A stretch of 64,000 bases of DNA from Polynucleobacter rarus (GCF_003072505.1 NZ_NTGB01000001.1:570820-634819), one strand, 5' to 3'. Positions 26,555 through 35,174 are shown, counted from the first letter of the stretch. The notes: generated from the letters alone by a model not told the origin. Program-made: numbers and translations.

Positions 26555-27135
26555 GCTTCGGATTATCTGATTGGTTGAATACAGCCTGGCAATTTTTAAG
26601 TGTTTCTTTATTTGCGATTGGTGGCGCGATTGGTTTGCTCCCTGAAATGCATCGGTTTTTCGTGAATGACAACAGATATATTACCGAGGACCAATTTACG
26701 AACGGGATTGCTTTAGCTCAGGCTTCTCCGGGCCCGAATGCTTTAATGATGGCGATGCTTGGCTGGGGGTTTGGTGTAAATGCTACGCCCGTAGGTCAAT
26801 CAACCATCCCGTATGCTGTGATTGCTTTTGTCATGTCAATGATTTGTATCTTATTACCATCTTGTTTATTGAATTTTATGGCTACACGCTGGGTTCATAA
26901 AAACAGTGAGCGTCTTATTGTGATGGCCTTTAAAAAAGGCGTGGCACCAGTTGTGGTGGGAACGATGCTTGCCTCAAGTTGGATTATCGTCGCCCATGAT
27001 ATGAATATTCAGGTCTATTGGCCGACCTGGTTATTAGCTTTTGTCGCAGTCTTGTTAGTTGTATTTACCCGCTTACATATCCTTGCCTTACTTGGCATTG
27101 GTGCGCTGGTCGGTATGACCGGCTGGATTGCCTAG
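26551..27135 (+). CDS. chrA: chromate transporter, C-terminal-type subunit (CHR, short form)
   Basis: 194 residues, second member of the CHR pair: FAIGGAIGLLPEMHRFFV, TNGIALAQASPGPNALMMAM and five predicted helices. It overlaps the preceding CHR gene by four bases. Paired short CHR proteins are known to work together in chromate efflux; whether chromate is the true ligand here is not shown by sequence. The gene ends in TAG. Confidence 0.88.
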   Translation: MSFGLSDWLNTAWQFLSVSLFAIGGAIGLLPEMHRFFVNDNRYITEDQFTNGIALAQASPGPNALMMAMLGWGFGVNATPVGQSTIPYAVIAFVMSMICILLPSCLLNFMATRWVHKNSERLIVMAFKKGVAPVVVGTMLASSWIIVAHDMNIQVYWPTWLLAFVAVLLVVFTRLHILALLGIGALVGMTGWIA

Positions 27136-27256
27136 TTTTAGTTATTGGAATTCCCAATAATTCAATAAGGTTATGCCGATTTTATTGTTTGAATATTTGT
27201 TTTGGTCAGATATACTTTTATTTGATTAGTACAGTTTTAATTGTTAGGAGTTCAAA

Positions 27257-27574
27257 GTGCTTACCGAAACCATATTCAAACTTCCAGATAACTTGGTTGC
27301 TCGTGCTCATCAATATGCCCAAGAGCATCACACAACCCTAACCGCAATCATTAGAAAACATTTGGATACGGTGATTGCCGAAAAAAATGACCCTCTAATT
27401 GAATTTTCTCAAGGGGATATGACAAAGGAGGAAGCAATTGCAGAGCTAGGGCTTCGTGATTACTCTCAGTTATTGGTTGCACTTGGCGACGCAGATTTAC
27501 CACTCCCAGTTTTACCTGATAGTGTAATTGCAGAACAAGTGGCAATATTTACGCAGATTTGGAAAGAAACTTGA
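27257..27574 (+). CDS. ribbon-helix-helix-like antitoxin
   Basis: 105 residues from GTG 27257 behind AGGAG. The N-terminal LTETIFKLPDNLVARAHQYA and TTLTAIIRKHLDTVI fit a ribbon-helix-helix DNA-binding region, and the acidic C-terminal part (GDADLPLPVLPDSVIAEQVA) would bind the toxin. The stop overlaps, as TTGA, the start of a PIN-like toxin frame, the classic antitoxin-toxin arrangement. The toxin is broken, so the antitoxin is now unpaired locally. Confidence 0.65.
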   Translation: MLTETIFKLPDNLVARAHQYAQEHHTTLTAIIRKHLDTVIAEKNDPLIEFSQGDMTKEEAIAELGLRDYSQLLVALGDADLPLPVLPDSVIAEQVAIFTQIWKET

Positions 27575-28173
27575 AGCGTTGTTCCTTGATTATTCCTGAT
27601 GCGGGACCTATTAACAGTCTTTGGGTTGCTGATCAACTTTCTTTGTTATTAAAGTTAGATATGGCAATAATTCTATTTGACGCAATGTAGGATGAGTTAA
27701 CAAGTGATCCAGAAAATTGGCCCAAAGATTTTGAGGTGAAAAAATTTGTTGAAGGGAACATGCCTCCGTTTGTCATTGAAAGTACGGGTACCGGTGTTGA
27801 TGCTCGCAGCAAGCGCGCTCAAGGTGAAAAGTTAAGGAAAAATGTTGGTGACATAGCGATAGCGGACTTCATGTCTGACGGTATTGAAAAATACGTTTCA
27901 AAAAGTGATCCTGTAGTAATTCTTTATGAAGATAAAGATATATATCAGGTCCAATTTTTAAGGCGTCCACGTAACCTTCATTTACTTTCAACAGTTGGTT
28001 TGCTAAGAGGATTGGAATCAGTGAAACTAATTCCATCAGCTGACGAAATTATCAACGAAATGCTCAATCCAACAAGACCTGACAGAAGACCACGAGTTTT
28101 AACTGATCAGCCAATTGGTATCGATATTCCGGCGCAAGTCGGAAGTGTTTGGACTCCAATAAAACCTAAATAA
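27571..28173 (+). pseudogene. PIN-like toxin with in-frame amber stop
   Basis: One frame of 201 codons from TTG 27571 to 28173 is interrupted only by a TAG at 27688-27690. Before it: CSLIIPDAGPINSLWVADQL, with the PIN-type DAG; after it: DELTSDPENWPKDF, an acidic helix and IAIADFMSDGIEKY, with DKD acidic residues later. Homologous proteins usually read DA(V/M)YDEL here, so TAG replaces a Tyr codon. The downstream 145-codon piece is open from GTG 27736. Either the toxin is dead or the base is a sequencing error; TAG is used as a normal stop elsewhere. Confidence 0.65.
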
Positions 28174-28491
28174 TGTAAATAGATTTTTTTAATTTTATTA
28201 GAAATCGTTTGCTTGGGGATGTTACAAAAATAAATAAAGGATTAATTTTGTAGTCTAGTGGATAAACTCTCCACCTGTTATTACATTTGAGGTACTAAAT
28301 AAATAGCATTATTTAAAAATAGGGATCGAATAATTTAGTATCAATGGAGCAATTCTTAAATAGTATTTATGTTATGGGATTGGCCATATAGAAAATCTAT
28401 TCCAATATTCAATTCTCTCCATTTCAGGTCTTTTTTAAGGCTTAGATCCTCGAAGTTTAAACAGTTTTATCTTACTTTTTTGAAAAAGTAC
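28174..28491. other. intergenic stretch without recognised gene
   Basis: About 320 AT-rich bases between the broken toxin and the MarR promoter. A frame from 28369 runs into the MarR gene, but its upstream part lies across the operator and looks random. I see no RNA gene; a GTAGTCTAGTGG string vaguely like a tRNA D-arm has no matching acceptor stem. Confidence 0.5.
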
Positions 28492-28539
28492 TTGCATTTA
28501 GTCTGTATACGTACTAATATAGTACGCATACAGACTAAA
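28492..28539 (+). promoter_or_regulatory. MarR promoter inside an 18-bp-arm palindromic operator
   Basis: A -35 TTGCAT (28492-28497), 17 bases and -10 TAATAT (28515-28520) form the promoter. An inverted repeat with 18-base arms (28497-28514 and 28522-28539; only one mismatch) is centred on TAATATA, so the -10 lies exactly at the dyad axis. This is the natural operator of the MarR protein encoded 15 bases downstream and implies tight autorepression of the operon. Confidence 0.85.
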
Positions 28540-28554
28540 TGGATTAAAAAGAAG

Positions 28555-28971
28555 ATGACTTACCTATCTCTGATAAAAGAGTTGGCAACAACTTACCAAG
28601 CTTTTGAAAATTACTCTGCAACGCATGTCAGAGAAATGGGGCTCACGGCAACTCAGTTTGATATTTTGGCGACTCTTGGGAATCAGCCTCCTATGACCTG
28701 TAAAGAATTGGGCGATAAAACCTTAATACTGAAGGGCACGATGACTGGAGTACTCGAGAGGATGGAGGCAAAAGGTCTGATTGAAAAAATTCCAAATGAA
28801 GAGGACGGAAGAAGTTACAAAATTGGTCTGACTAAATTAGGGGAGAAGACCTTTAAAAAATGTTTTCCAGAGCATCTACAACATTTAGAAAAGGTATTTC
28901 AGCAATTAAATTCGCAACAAATCGAGCAAGCAGTAAGTGTATTAAAAACAGTAAAAGCAATTTTTAATTAA
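28555..28971 (+). CDS. MarR-family transcriptional regulator
   Basis: About 138 residues from ATG 28555, just after the operator. It contains the MarR winged helix: MGLTATQFDILATLGNQPPM, CKELGDKTLILKGTMTGVLE and RMEAKGLIEKIPNEEDGRS. It should repress itself and the following DoxX and flavodoxin genes, releasing DNA on binding a phenolic/quinone ligand or on oxidation, as in other MarR-DoxX-quinone-reductase sets. Confidence 0.92.
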   Translation: MTYLSLIKELATTYQAFENYSATHVREMGLTATQFDILATLGNQPPMTCKELGDKTLILKGTMTGVLERMEAKGLIEKIPNEEDGRSYKIGLTKLGEKTFKKCFPEHLQHLEKVFQQLNSQQIEQAVSVLKTVKAIFN

Positions 28972-28993
28972 ACAACAGAAAAGGAACTATCTC

Positions 28994-29404
28994 ATGAAAA
29001 CAGCGCAAAACTTATCGAATCTATTCGGCAGATTACTTATCGTGGCACTCTTCTTGCCTGCAGGCTTATCCAAGCTGATGAATTTTGAAGGGACACTAGG
29101 CTACTTTAACTCACTCGGTATGCCTGCACCTAGCTTGGCTTTGGTGATTGCCATCGTTGTGGAAATCTTAGGTGCTATTGCATTGATAGTGGGCTTCCAT
29201 ACTCGCCTCGTTGCTATCGTTCTCGCTATCTTTACTTTTGCTGCAACACTACTCGGACATGCATTCTGGGCAGCACCTGCTGAGCAAGCATTTGTGACGC
29301 AGTTACTCTTCTTTAAGAATATCGCGGTGATAGGTGGATTATTCGTGTTAGCTTCAAATGGTGCCGGTAAATTCAGTATCGATGGTCTTAAAGAACTGAA
29401 CTAA
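28994..29404 (+). CDS. DoxX-family membrane protein
   Basis: 136 residues with four hydrophobic helices and the DoxX pattern FGRLLIVALFLPAGLSKLMN, then NSLGMPAPSLALVIAIVVEI and GFHTRLVAIVLAIFTFAATL. DoxX-type proteins are small membrane partners in thiol or quinone stress responses. It is 22 bases after the MarR gene and 35 bases before a flavodoxin-like reductase, forming a three-gene operon. Confidence 0.9.
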   Translation: MKTAQNLSNLFGRLLIVALFLPAGLSKLMNFEGTLGYFNSLGMPAPSLALVIAIVVEILGAIALIVGFHTRLVAIVLAIFTFAATLLGHAFWAAPAEQAFVTQLLFFKNIAVIGGLFVLASNGAGKFSIDGLKELN

Positions 29405-29439
29405 TAGAACGAACTTCACAATAACTAAAGGAATTTAAA

Positions 29440-29997
29440 ATGACTAAAGTCGCAGTAGTATTTCATAGTGGTTATGGCCACACCCTAAAACAGGCCGAGG
29501 CAGTTGCTAAAGGAGCGAATGGTATATTAATTGGCATCGATGCGGAAGGTAATTTGACGGATGAGCAATGGGCTACTTTAAATGCAGCAGATGCCATCGT
29601 TTTTGGTTCTCCAACCTATATGGGAACAGTTAGTTGGCAATTTAAGAAATTTGCGGATGCAAGTTCTAAGCCATGGTTTACGCAGTTGTGGAAAGATAAA
29701 GTATTTGGTGGATTTACCAATTCAGCCACAATGAATGGTGATAAACACTCGACCATTCATTACTTCTTTACACTAGCGATGCAGCACTCAGGAGTTTGGA
29801 TTGGAACTGGTCTTATGCCTTCAAATTCCAAGGCTGCCAAGCGTGATGATGTAAATTATGTTGGCTCTTTTGCAGGCGCAATGATGCAGACTCCATCTGA
29901 TGCTAGTGCGGATGAAGTAAATGGTGGCGATCTTGAGACTGCAAGACTGTATGGTGAACGGATTGCGAAGTTTGCTACTGCAGTTACAAAACAGTAA
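29440..29997 (+). CDS. flavodoxin-family NAD(P)H:quinone reductase-like protein
   Basis: 185 residues with a flavodoxin FMN loop (VVFHSGYGHTLKQAEAVAKG), SPTYMGTVSWQFKKFAD over the FMN and FGGFTNSATMNGDKHST, similar to the WrbA group. It probably carries FMN and reduces quinones by two electrons, protecting the cell from quinone stress that the MarR senses. A TTCTAATC/GATTAGAA hairpin follows the stop at about 30043-30064. A decayed copy of this 3' end appears near 31110-31240. Confidence 0.88.
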   Translation: MTKVAVVFHSGYGHTLKQAEAVAKGANGILIGIDAEGNLTDEQWATLNAADAIVFGSPTYMGTVSWQFKKFADASSKPWFTQLWKDKVFGGFTNSATMNGDKHSTIHYFFTLAMQHSGVWIGTGLMPSNSKAAKRDDVNYVGSFAGAMMQTPSDASADEVNGGDLETARLYGERIAKFATAVTKQ

Positions 29998-30280
29998 AGT
30001 TAGTTTCAGTTTCAATATAGAAAAACCTTTGTAATCATCTTTCTAATCATGATGGATTAGAAATTCTTGACTGAAAATTGTTTTGTAATAACGGAACAAT
30101 TTTCACTATTCTATTTATTTCTGAAAAATGTATTGGCAATTTTTAAAAAATCTTTAAGCTAAGTACTGGATTCAAGTTATTGATATTTGAACGACACTAA
30201 TACCCATGGCGCGCTCTAAATTGAAGATGTAAATTTGGGTGTAAAAATAAATTAAGTTAATGAATTGAAGAAGGAATCTT

Positions 30281-30505
30281 ATGACAGTAATTGTCAGAAT
30301 CAATGATACGCTCTATAAGCAAGCAAAGGCCGAAGCTAAAGTCGAGCAGAGAACGATTGCAGGTCAAATTGAGCAGTGGGCATTGGTTGGACGTGCGGCG
30401 TTAGCTAAGCCGGATTTGCTTGTTACCTTTGTTGCTGAGTGTTTGGCTGCATTATCAGAATCGAATGAGAAACTACAACCATTCGTACTACGATGCAAAA
30501 ATTGA
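30281..30505 (+). CDS. ParD-like orphan antitoxin
   Basis: 74 residues. VRINDTLYKQAKAEAKVEQR, TIAGQIEQWALVGRAAL and KPDLLVTFV match the ParD-like antitoxin family (short ribbon-helix-helix proteins with the RxIAGQIE.W..LGR pattern). No toxin gene follows: the next 50 bases lead into a decayed BrnA gene on the other strand. It may be solitary. Confidence 0.7.
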   Translation: MTVIVRINDTLYKQAKAEAKVEQRTIAGQIEQWALVGRAALAKPDLLVTFVAECLAALSESNEKLQPFVLRCKN

Positions 30506-30554
30506 GGCGATTTATAAAAACTCAACTTTTATGAATCTAGATACAGTTGTTTTT

Positions 30555-30902
30555 TTAGGCCGCAGCTTTGCGTTTTAGTGAAATGAGGTTTCCGCTACTC
30601 ATCTTTTTACTTACCATTTCTACCGATGTTGATTCCTTTTTTACTTCACCTAATACTTGATTGATAAAAGTTTGCCAGCCTGGACCTTTAGACTTATAAA
30701 AAGCCAAGGTCTCACTGTCAATCCTTAAGGTAACTTGTTCCTAGGTGCTACTGCCTAGCGGTCTCCCTCGTCCTTTAACTAAAGTAGGTTTAATACGCTC
30801 CCACTCCTTGTTGGTAAATGGACGAGAATTTGGATCGGATTTTGCTGCTTTAGTAATTGCCACATCTTCTTTGGCACTCGGTCTAATTAATTTCATCTTC
30901 AT
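30555..30902 (-). pseudogene. BrnA-type antitoxin with in-frame amber stop
   Basis: The minus-strand frame from ATG 30902 gives MKMKLIRPSAKEDVAITKAA, SDPNSRPFTNKEWERIKPTL and KGRGRPLGSS, then TAG at 30743-30741, then EQVTLRIDSETLAFYKSKGP and GWQTFINQVLGEVKK. This is the complete BrnA layout (linker, VTLR(I/L)D, GPGWQTRIN), broken by one stop where Lys or Arg is expected. The usual BrnT toxin upstream is missing. Likely an inactivated remnant. Confidence 0.7.
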
Positions 30903-31358
30903 TATTACTGTAGCCACATTAAATAGGTGAAGCGATATGTAAATATAGTCAAAAGTTAAATTGAGTATGATTAAAAATTATCTAATAAATGAATGATTGT
31001 TATCCAATAAAACACCTGATATTTTTGAGATTATTCAATTAATTTTTATCCTGGTTTTTTATGAAATCCTTATTTGCCTGAGTAACGGTTTCAGATTAAC
31101 AATCCAAATGGAATCGGTGAGTAGATTACGAAGTTTGCTAACGCATCCTCAAATCTACAAAGTAAGCCTAAATTTAATAATGCAAATACCATTGCAGTTA
31201 TCTTCTTAATCATGATGATTGAGAAATTCCCGACTCATTCAAAAAGAAAGTACCTAGTTACTCCATATAGAATGATTTAATCAATTTTGAGTTGATATCA
31301 AGTTTTAAGGCAATGGAGTGATGTAAGATATTAGAACAAAAATATAAGAGAGACCAAG
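30903..31358. other. AT-rich spacer with decayed copy of flavodoxin 3' end
   Basis: This 456-base gap has no convincing gene. The stretch 31113-31240 resembles the end of the flavodoxin gene plus its downstream hairpin: GGTGAGTAGATTACGAAG matches GGTGAACGGATTGCGAAG at about 29952, and CTTAATCATGATGATTGAG matches the hairpin after the stop at about 30043. It appears to be an old, degenerate duplicate. The rest shows nothing. Confidence 0.4.
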
Positions 31359-32597
31359 ATGAATACCAATCAAAAAATACCATCACATTTAATGAATAAT
31401 TTTGATACTGAGCATAAAAGCCTCATTTATTCATATAAAAAATTTGATCCACAGTCAGTTAAAAGTACTGATTCAACGATTGTAAATATCTGTACTGAGG
31501 CAGTTGATTTAGATGGCATGCAAAAGGAAGCTTTTGTTTCTTCCTCTCGCAACAGTTCTGGATGGAGGCTACCTACTGACGAAAGTTTACATTTACGAGG
31601 TGCTGACGCTGCTCCTCAGCCCTTGGCGATTCATAATGCTTCGGTACAAATGTGTTTACTGGATCAACTCAAAAAGATTTTTAATGAAGAAGGAGTAAAG
31701 GCTGAGAGCATTGTTGTCAAAGTCGATACGTACTTCAATATTAAAGGCTCTTTCTTTCGAGGGGATATTAAGAGCTGTTTAAAGGATATTGTGGTTAGTT
31801 TTGAGATTGAAGCTTCTATCCATGAAGATCAATTAAAGCTTTGTATTGCAGAGGCATTAAGACGATCACCAACAATTCGAGCGATTCGCTATCCAATGCA
31901 AAATACTTTTTCAATTAAAGCGAATGGCAAGAAAATCGCCTTACCTTCTAAAATGCAATCTGGGCTAGAGCAAGTCGCTGATCCAATATCAAGAATCTCA
32001 GGATATCAACAGTTAAAGCCTTTGCATCATGAAGGAGATGTGATTTTAGAAAAAAAAGCAAAATCAACCATGGAGCCACCTAAGCCTGGAGAAATTCCAG
32101 TTGGCTTATTGCCAGAAATTGACCGTACTGTGCATATAAGGGGAATTGGTAAAGTCAAAAACGAGCATCAGAATGAAGTTCAAACAAGTTTTTATCATCC
32201 CCTTGGCAGTATTTTCCAATATGTGAGTGACTTACATGAGCAGGATGTGGCCGGTAATGAGGCCCCTTCAGCTCTTACATATCACGGCGCATCTTTAGCT
32301 TTTTGTTTTATGACGCAATTTCATCGATATGCTGATGTCAATAAAATTGATCTGAGTGCCTTAAGAATTGTGCAATTAACACCTTTTGATTTGGAGCTAA
32401 ATAATAATCAAAACTTGGTATTTGATACACATATTTTTGTTGATGGTGATTTTAGTGATGAAGTCGGCACAGATTTAGTTAAGATGGCACATCAAGTCTG
32501 TTTTTTGCATGCTGCTTTAGAGAGTAGTAACGAAATTCATTACTCAATACAGCTCAATCAACAAGAAATTGTTCATCAAAAAACGTTAACGAATTAA
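31359..32597 (+). CDS. two-domain OsmC-like protein A
   Basis: 412 residues holding two OsmC-like modules. Domain 1 (about 40-200) has LRGADAAPQPLAIHNASVQM with one Cys and AEALRRSPTIRAI at the place of the second active-site Cys. Domain 2 (about 260-400) has YHGASLAFCFMTQFHRYADV and MAHQVCFLHAAL, retaining both Cys of the Ohr/OsmC thiol peroxidase pair. It is paralogous to and convergent with the next gene. OsmC/Ohr proteins reduce organic hydroperoxides; tandem fusion with one degenerate half is unusual. The assignment to the superfamily is by motif only. Confidence 0.65.
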   Translation: MNTNQKIPSHLMNNFDTEHKSLIYSYKKFDPQSVKSTDSTIVNICTEAVDLDGMQKEAFVSSSRNSSGWRLPTDESLHLRGADAAPQPLAIHNASVQMCLLDQLKKIFNEEGVKAESIVVKVDTYFNIKGSFFRGDIKSCLKDIVVSFEIEASIHEDQLKLCIAEALRRSPTIRAIRYPMQNTFSIKANGKKIALPSKMQSGLEQVADPISRISGYQQLKPLHHEGDVILEKKAKSTMEPPKPGEIPVGLLPEIDRTVHIRGIGKVKNEHQNEVQTSFYHPLGSIFQYVSDLHEQDVAGNEAPSALTYHGASLAFCFMTQFHRYADVNKIDLSALRIVQLTPFDLELNNNQNLVFDTHIFVDGDFSDEVGTDLVKMAHQVCFLHAALESSNEIHYSIQLNQQEIVHQKTLTN

Positions 32598-32631
32598 GCA
32601 AATATAGTTGAAACTTTTTTATTGAATGTAG

Positions 32632-33765
32632 TTATCGAATATTCACAATCGGAATCAGCGCAGTAATAGCTGTTGCATGCAGATAACACGTGCGCTCTGA
32701 GACACTTAAAAGGGTTGTGCAGGTCGCGTCATCAGCTGTGCCATTGATAAATAAATGAGTATCTAAGGGACTAGCGACTGCATGTCCATTCTGAATCTGA
32801 TAAGAACTATCTTGCACGACTCTGAGACCTGCAATTGGCATCTTCATGTTTTCGATATAACGAGATAACTGCGTCATGAAACAAAAAGTGATACCAGCGC
32901 AAAGTAGGGTAAAACCAGAAGGATACTGGCGATTGGTTTCCAAGACAGAGACCTTGAAATTAAAATGGCTGGCTCCAGCAAGTTCTAGATACGTATCCAC
33001 ATCAATGGTAGATGCACCGGGAACCCATTTACTTTTGCCATGAATATTACGTAATACTTTGCCAGTAGGGCTAGCTGAGGCAAGAACCACTTCACCATCT
33101 ACCTTCGTTGTCAGCTTATGAATCGCATCATTGGTGACATAGCCTGCAGCAGGTGATGGGGCGGTCAGACGAACTTGGAAGGGATCTTCAATGTCATTTG
33201 CTGTGGAGTCATTTAAGTCAATCACAGTACGTCGTCGACCATTGGCATAGATTGCGAAGGTATTATGAAGTTGTTGATTTAAATAGCTGATTACGGCAGA
33301 TTTTTGCAAAGCCTCTTGTACTAGGTCATTAATTTGCGCACTTGACGCTGGACTTTGGATCGATACATTAATATCTGGCGGCTCTGAGTGGCCATGGCCA
33401 GTTCCTGAAACAAAAGAGCCAGTTAACCAGTAATGATTAATGACATTCAGCTCGATGGAGCTGATTTCAATTGCTTTATCTTTAGCTAGTTGCAAAATCC
33501 ACTGCATGATATCACCGTGCATCCCAGCATTAAAGTAGCCAAGTGGGAAAGGGGCTAAGTCACTACCTTTAAGATGACCACCTTCATCAGATGTAAAGCG
33601 CCATTCATCACCGGTGTTTGAACACGCAACGACAGCTTCTTTTTGGTGATGATGCAGTTGTCGTGCCTCAACATGAAAACTGTATAGTGAATCATTTGCA
33701 GAATGATTACCTTGCTTTGATAAAAAAGCTAAAGGAAAATTGATATCTTCTAAGCGATCTGACAT
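32632..33765 (-). CDS. two-domain OsmC-like protein B
   Basis: 377 residues with the same architecture as its convergent neighbour. Domain 1: LKGSDLAPFPLGYFNAGMHG, no Cys. Domain 2: SGFTLLCAGITFCFMTQLSR and LSVSERTCYLHATAI, with both candidate catalytic Cys. LHNTFAIYANGRRRTV parallels MQNTFSIKANGKKIAL in protein A, confirming common ancestry. It is divergent from the selenoprotein gene with about 150 bases between them. The predicted role is thiol-dependent peroxide or thiol chemistry; the true substrate is unknown. Confidence 0.65.
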   Translation of the reverse strand: MSDRLEDINFPLAFLSKQGNHSANDSLYSFHVEARQLHHHQKEAVVACSNTGDEWRFTSDEGGHLKGSDLAPFPLGYFNAGMHGDIMQWILQLAKDKAIEISSIELNVINHYWLTGSFVSGTGHGHSEPPDINVSIQSPASSAQINDLVQEALQKSAVISYLNQQLHNTFAIYANGRRRTVIDLNDSTANDIEDPFQVRLTAPSPAAGYVTNDAIHKLTTKVDGEVVLASASPTGKVLRNIHGKSKWVPGASTIDVDTYLELAGASHFNFKVSVLETNRQYPSGFTLLCAGITFCFMTQLSRYIENMKMPIAGLRVVQDSSYQIQNGHAVASPLDTHLFINGTADDATCTTLLSVSERTCYLHATAITALIPIVNIR

Positions 33766-33912
33766 GGTGTCTCCAGATTTATATTTATAAGTCGATTCTA
33801 CACAATATAAAAATCAATGCCATCCATTCAAAAAATGGTTACTATTAAATTAGATGATAAAAATTGATTTTGCACCTCATCCACAATATTTAAGAGATAG
33901 GAGAATATCGCT

Positions 33913-35151
33913 ATGGTAAGACTTGCTGATTTATCAGAAGCAGAACGTAAAATGCACTTAGACCGGGTGGCAACACTACCCGAATTTGCTGACCCAATCC
34001 TGAATCGTTGTAAACCTTTGAATCAAATGCGTATTGCCTTAATTACTACGGCAGGTATCCACACGCAACAAGATTTGCCTTTTGATACGATGGGATCGGG
34101 GATGGATTACCGCGTAATTCCAAACGATGTGACTGAAAAAAATCTCGTCATGAGCCATGCCTCAGTGAACTTTGATCGTACCGGTTTTCAGTCGGATGTG
34201 AATGTCGTGTTTCCCTTGCAAAGGATGCAAGAATTAGTTTCAGAGAAAGTGATTGGTTCATTAGCCAAATTTCATTACTCCTTTATGGGTGCCATTGCTC
34301 CAGTTACTAGATACAAAGATAAGGTGCAGGAATTAGTTGGCTTACTGAAACAAGATAAGGTTGACGCTGTTGTTCTAACTCCAGTTTGACCACTCTGCAC
34401 TTGCGCCGTGAGCGCAATCGGCTGGTATTTAGAAGCACAAGGAATCGCCACTGTTTCCATTAGTTTGATTCGTGAACACTCGGTCGCCTTAAAAGCGCCA
34501 AGAGCTTTATGGGTCCCGTTTATCCTAGGTCGCCCCTTAGGTGCACCCAACGAGCTAGCATTTCAACATCGTGTTTTAAAAGAGGCTTTAGATTTATTAC
34601 AAGAAACAAATTGGCCTGTATTAAAAGATTTTAATGAAGAAGCGCCTGCAGATGAACTGGGCTTTTATTCTGAAAATCTAGTCTGCCCAGTAAGCTTTCC
34701 GACTAAAACGGTGGAAGGTGATTTGCAAGCTCGCCTTTTAAATGAAATCGCACAGTTACAGGCTTGGTACTCTCTAGCGAAACAAGTCAAAGGGGGCACG
34801 ACTACGGGAATCACAGGTTGCACACCAGAGGAACTAGGATCTTTCATTGCATCCTGGTTGACTGATTCACCGAATCAGAGCCTAAAAAGTCTTTCTTACT
34901 TACCAGCAGCCATCTTGAAGCTAGCGACCGATGAGTTAAAAGCTTTTTATTACGAAGCAAAATCGGTTCAGCCAGGTAAGCATACTTTTATGAGTATTCA
35001 AGATTGGTTTTGGTTTGAAACGAGTGCGGGTGAAATTTTCCTACAATTAAAGGAGAAAGTATCTAATCTGGAGGATCCTACCTTTAAAGGCTTAGCAACT
35101 ACTAGTTTAGTACCAAGGGTGATTCAACAGCGCGTCGCTGTCTCAAAATAA
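33913..35151 (+). CDS. probable selenoprotein, GrdB/PrdB-like reductase family
   Basis: A single 412-residue reading if the TGA at 34387-34389 is read as selenocysteine (residue 159). The upstream half reads MRIALITTAGIHTQQDLPFD, with SHASVNFDRTGFQSDVNVVF. The site is VVLTPV-U-PLCTCAV (U-x-x-C-x-C), and the frame continues directly into SAIGWYLEAQGIATVSISLI and LWVPFILGRPLG. This is the pattern of the selenoprotein B glycine/betaine/sarcosine/D-proline reductase family, whose solitary members in aerobes have no known reaction. The start is ATG 33913 behind TAGGAGA. A SECIS-like hairpin follows the TGA. If Sec insertion is absent this would be two fragments. Confidence 0.78.
34387..34425 (+). 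promoter_or_regulatory. bacterial SECIS-like element after UGA
   Basis: Directly after the TGA (34387-34389) a perfect six-base stem TTGCGC (34401-34406) / GCGCAA (34412-34417) encloses the five-base loop CGTGA, whose second base is G. The loop begins 17 bases after the UGA, within the 16-37 base range known for bacterial SECIS elements. A lower helix CCA(C,T)/(G,G)TGG (34390-34394 with 34420-34425) extends the structure. This fits recognition by SelB. Confidence 0.7.
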
Positions 35152-35174
35152 ACTTTGTACCGGGGTTTTGGATT

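Noticed and set aside
28240-28280. tRNA-like GTAGTCTAGTGG string
   Set aside because: No acceptor stem, anticodon arm or T-loop can be built around it.
27571-30902. Two genes broken by TAG suggested reassignment of TAG (pyrrolysine or suppression)
   Set aside because: Intact genes such as higA and the second chrA half end in TAG, so TAG is a normal stop. Both cases are toxin-antitoxin genes, which decay often.
33913-35151. The UGA-interrupted gene as a simple nonsense pseudogene
   Set aside because: The frame is otherwise clean for 412 codons, the UGA is next to conserved-looking Cys residues, and a well-placed hairpin follows. It could still be a pseudogene if the genome lacks Sec machinery.
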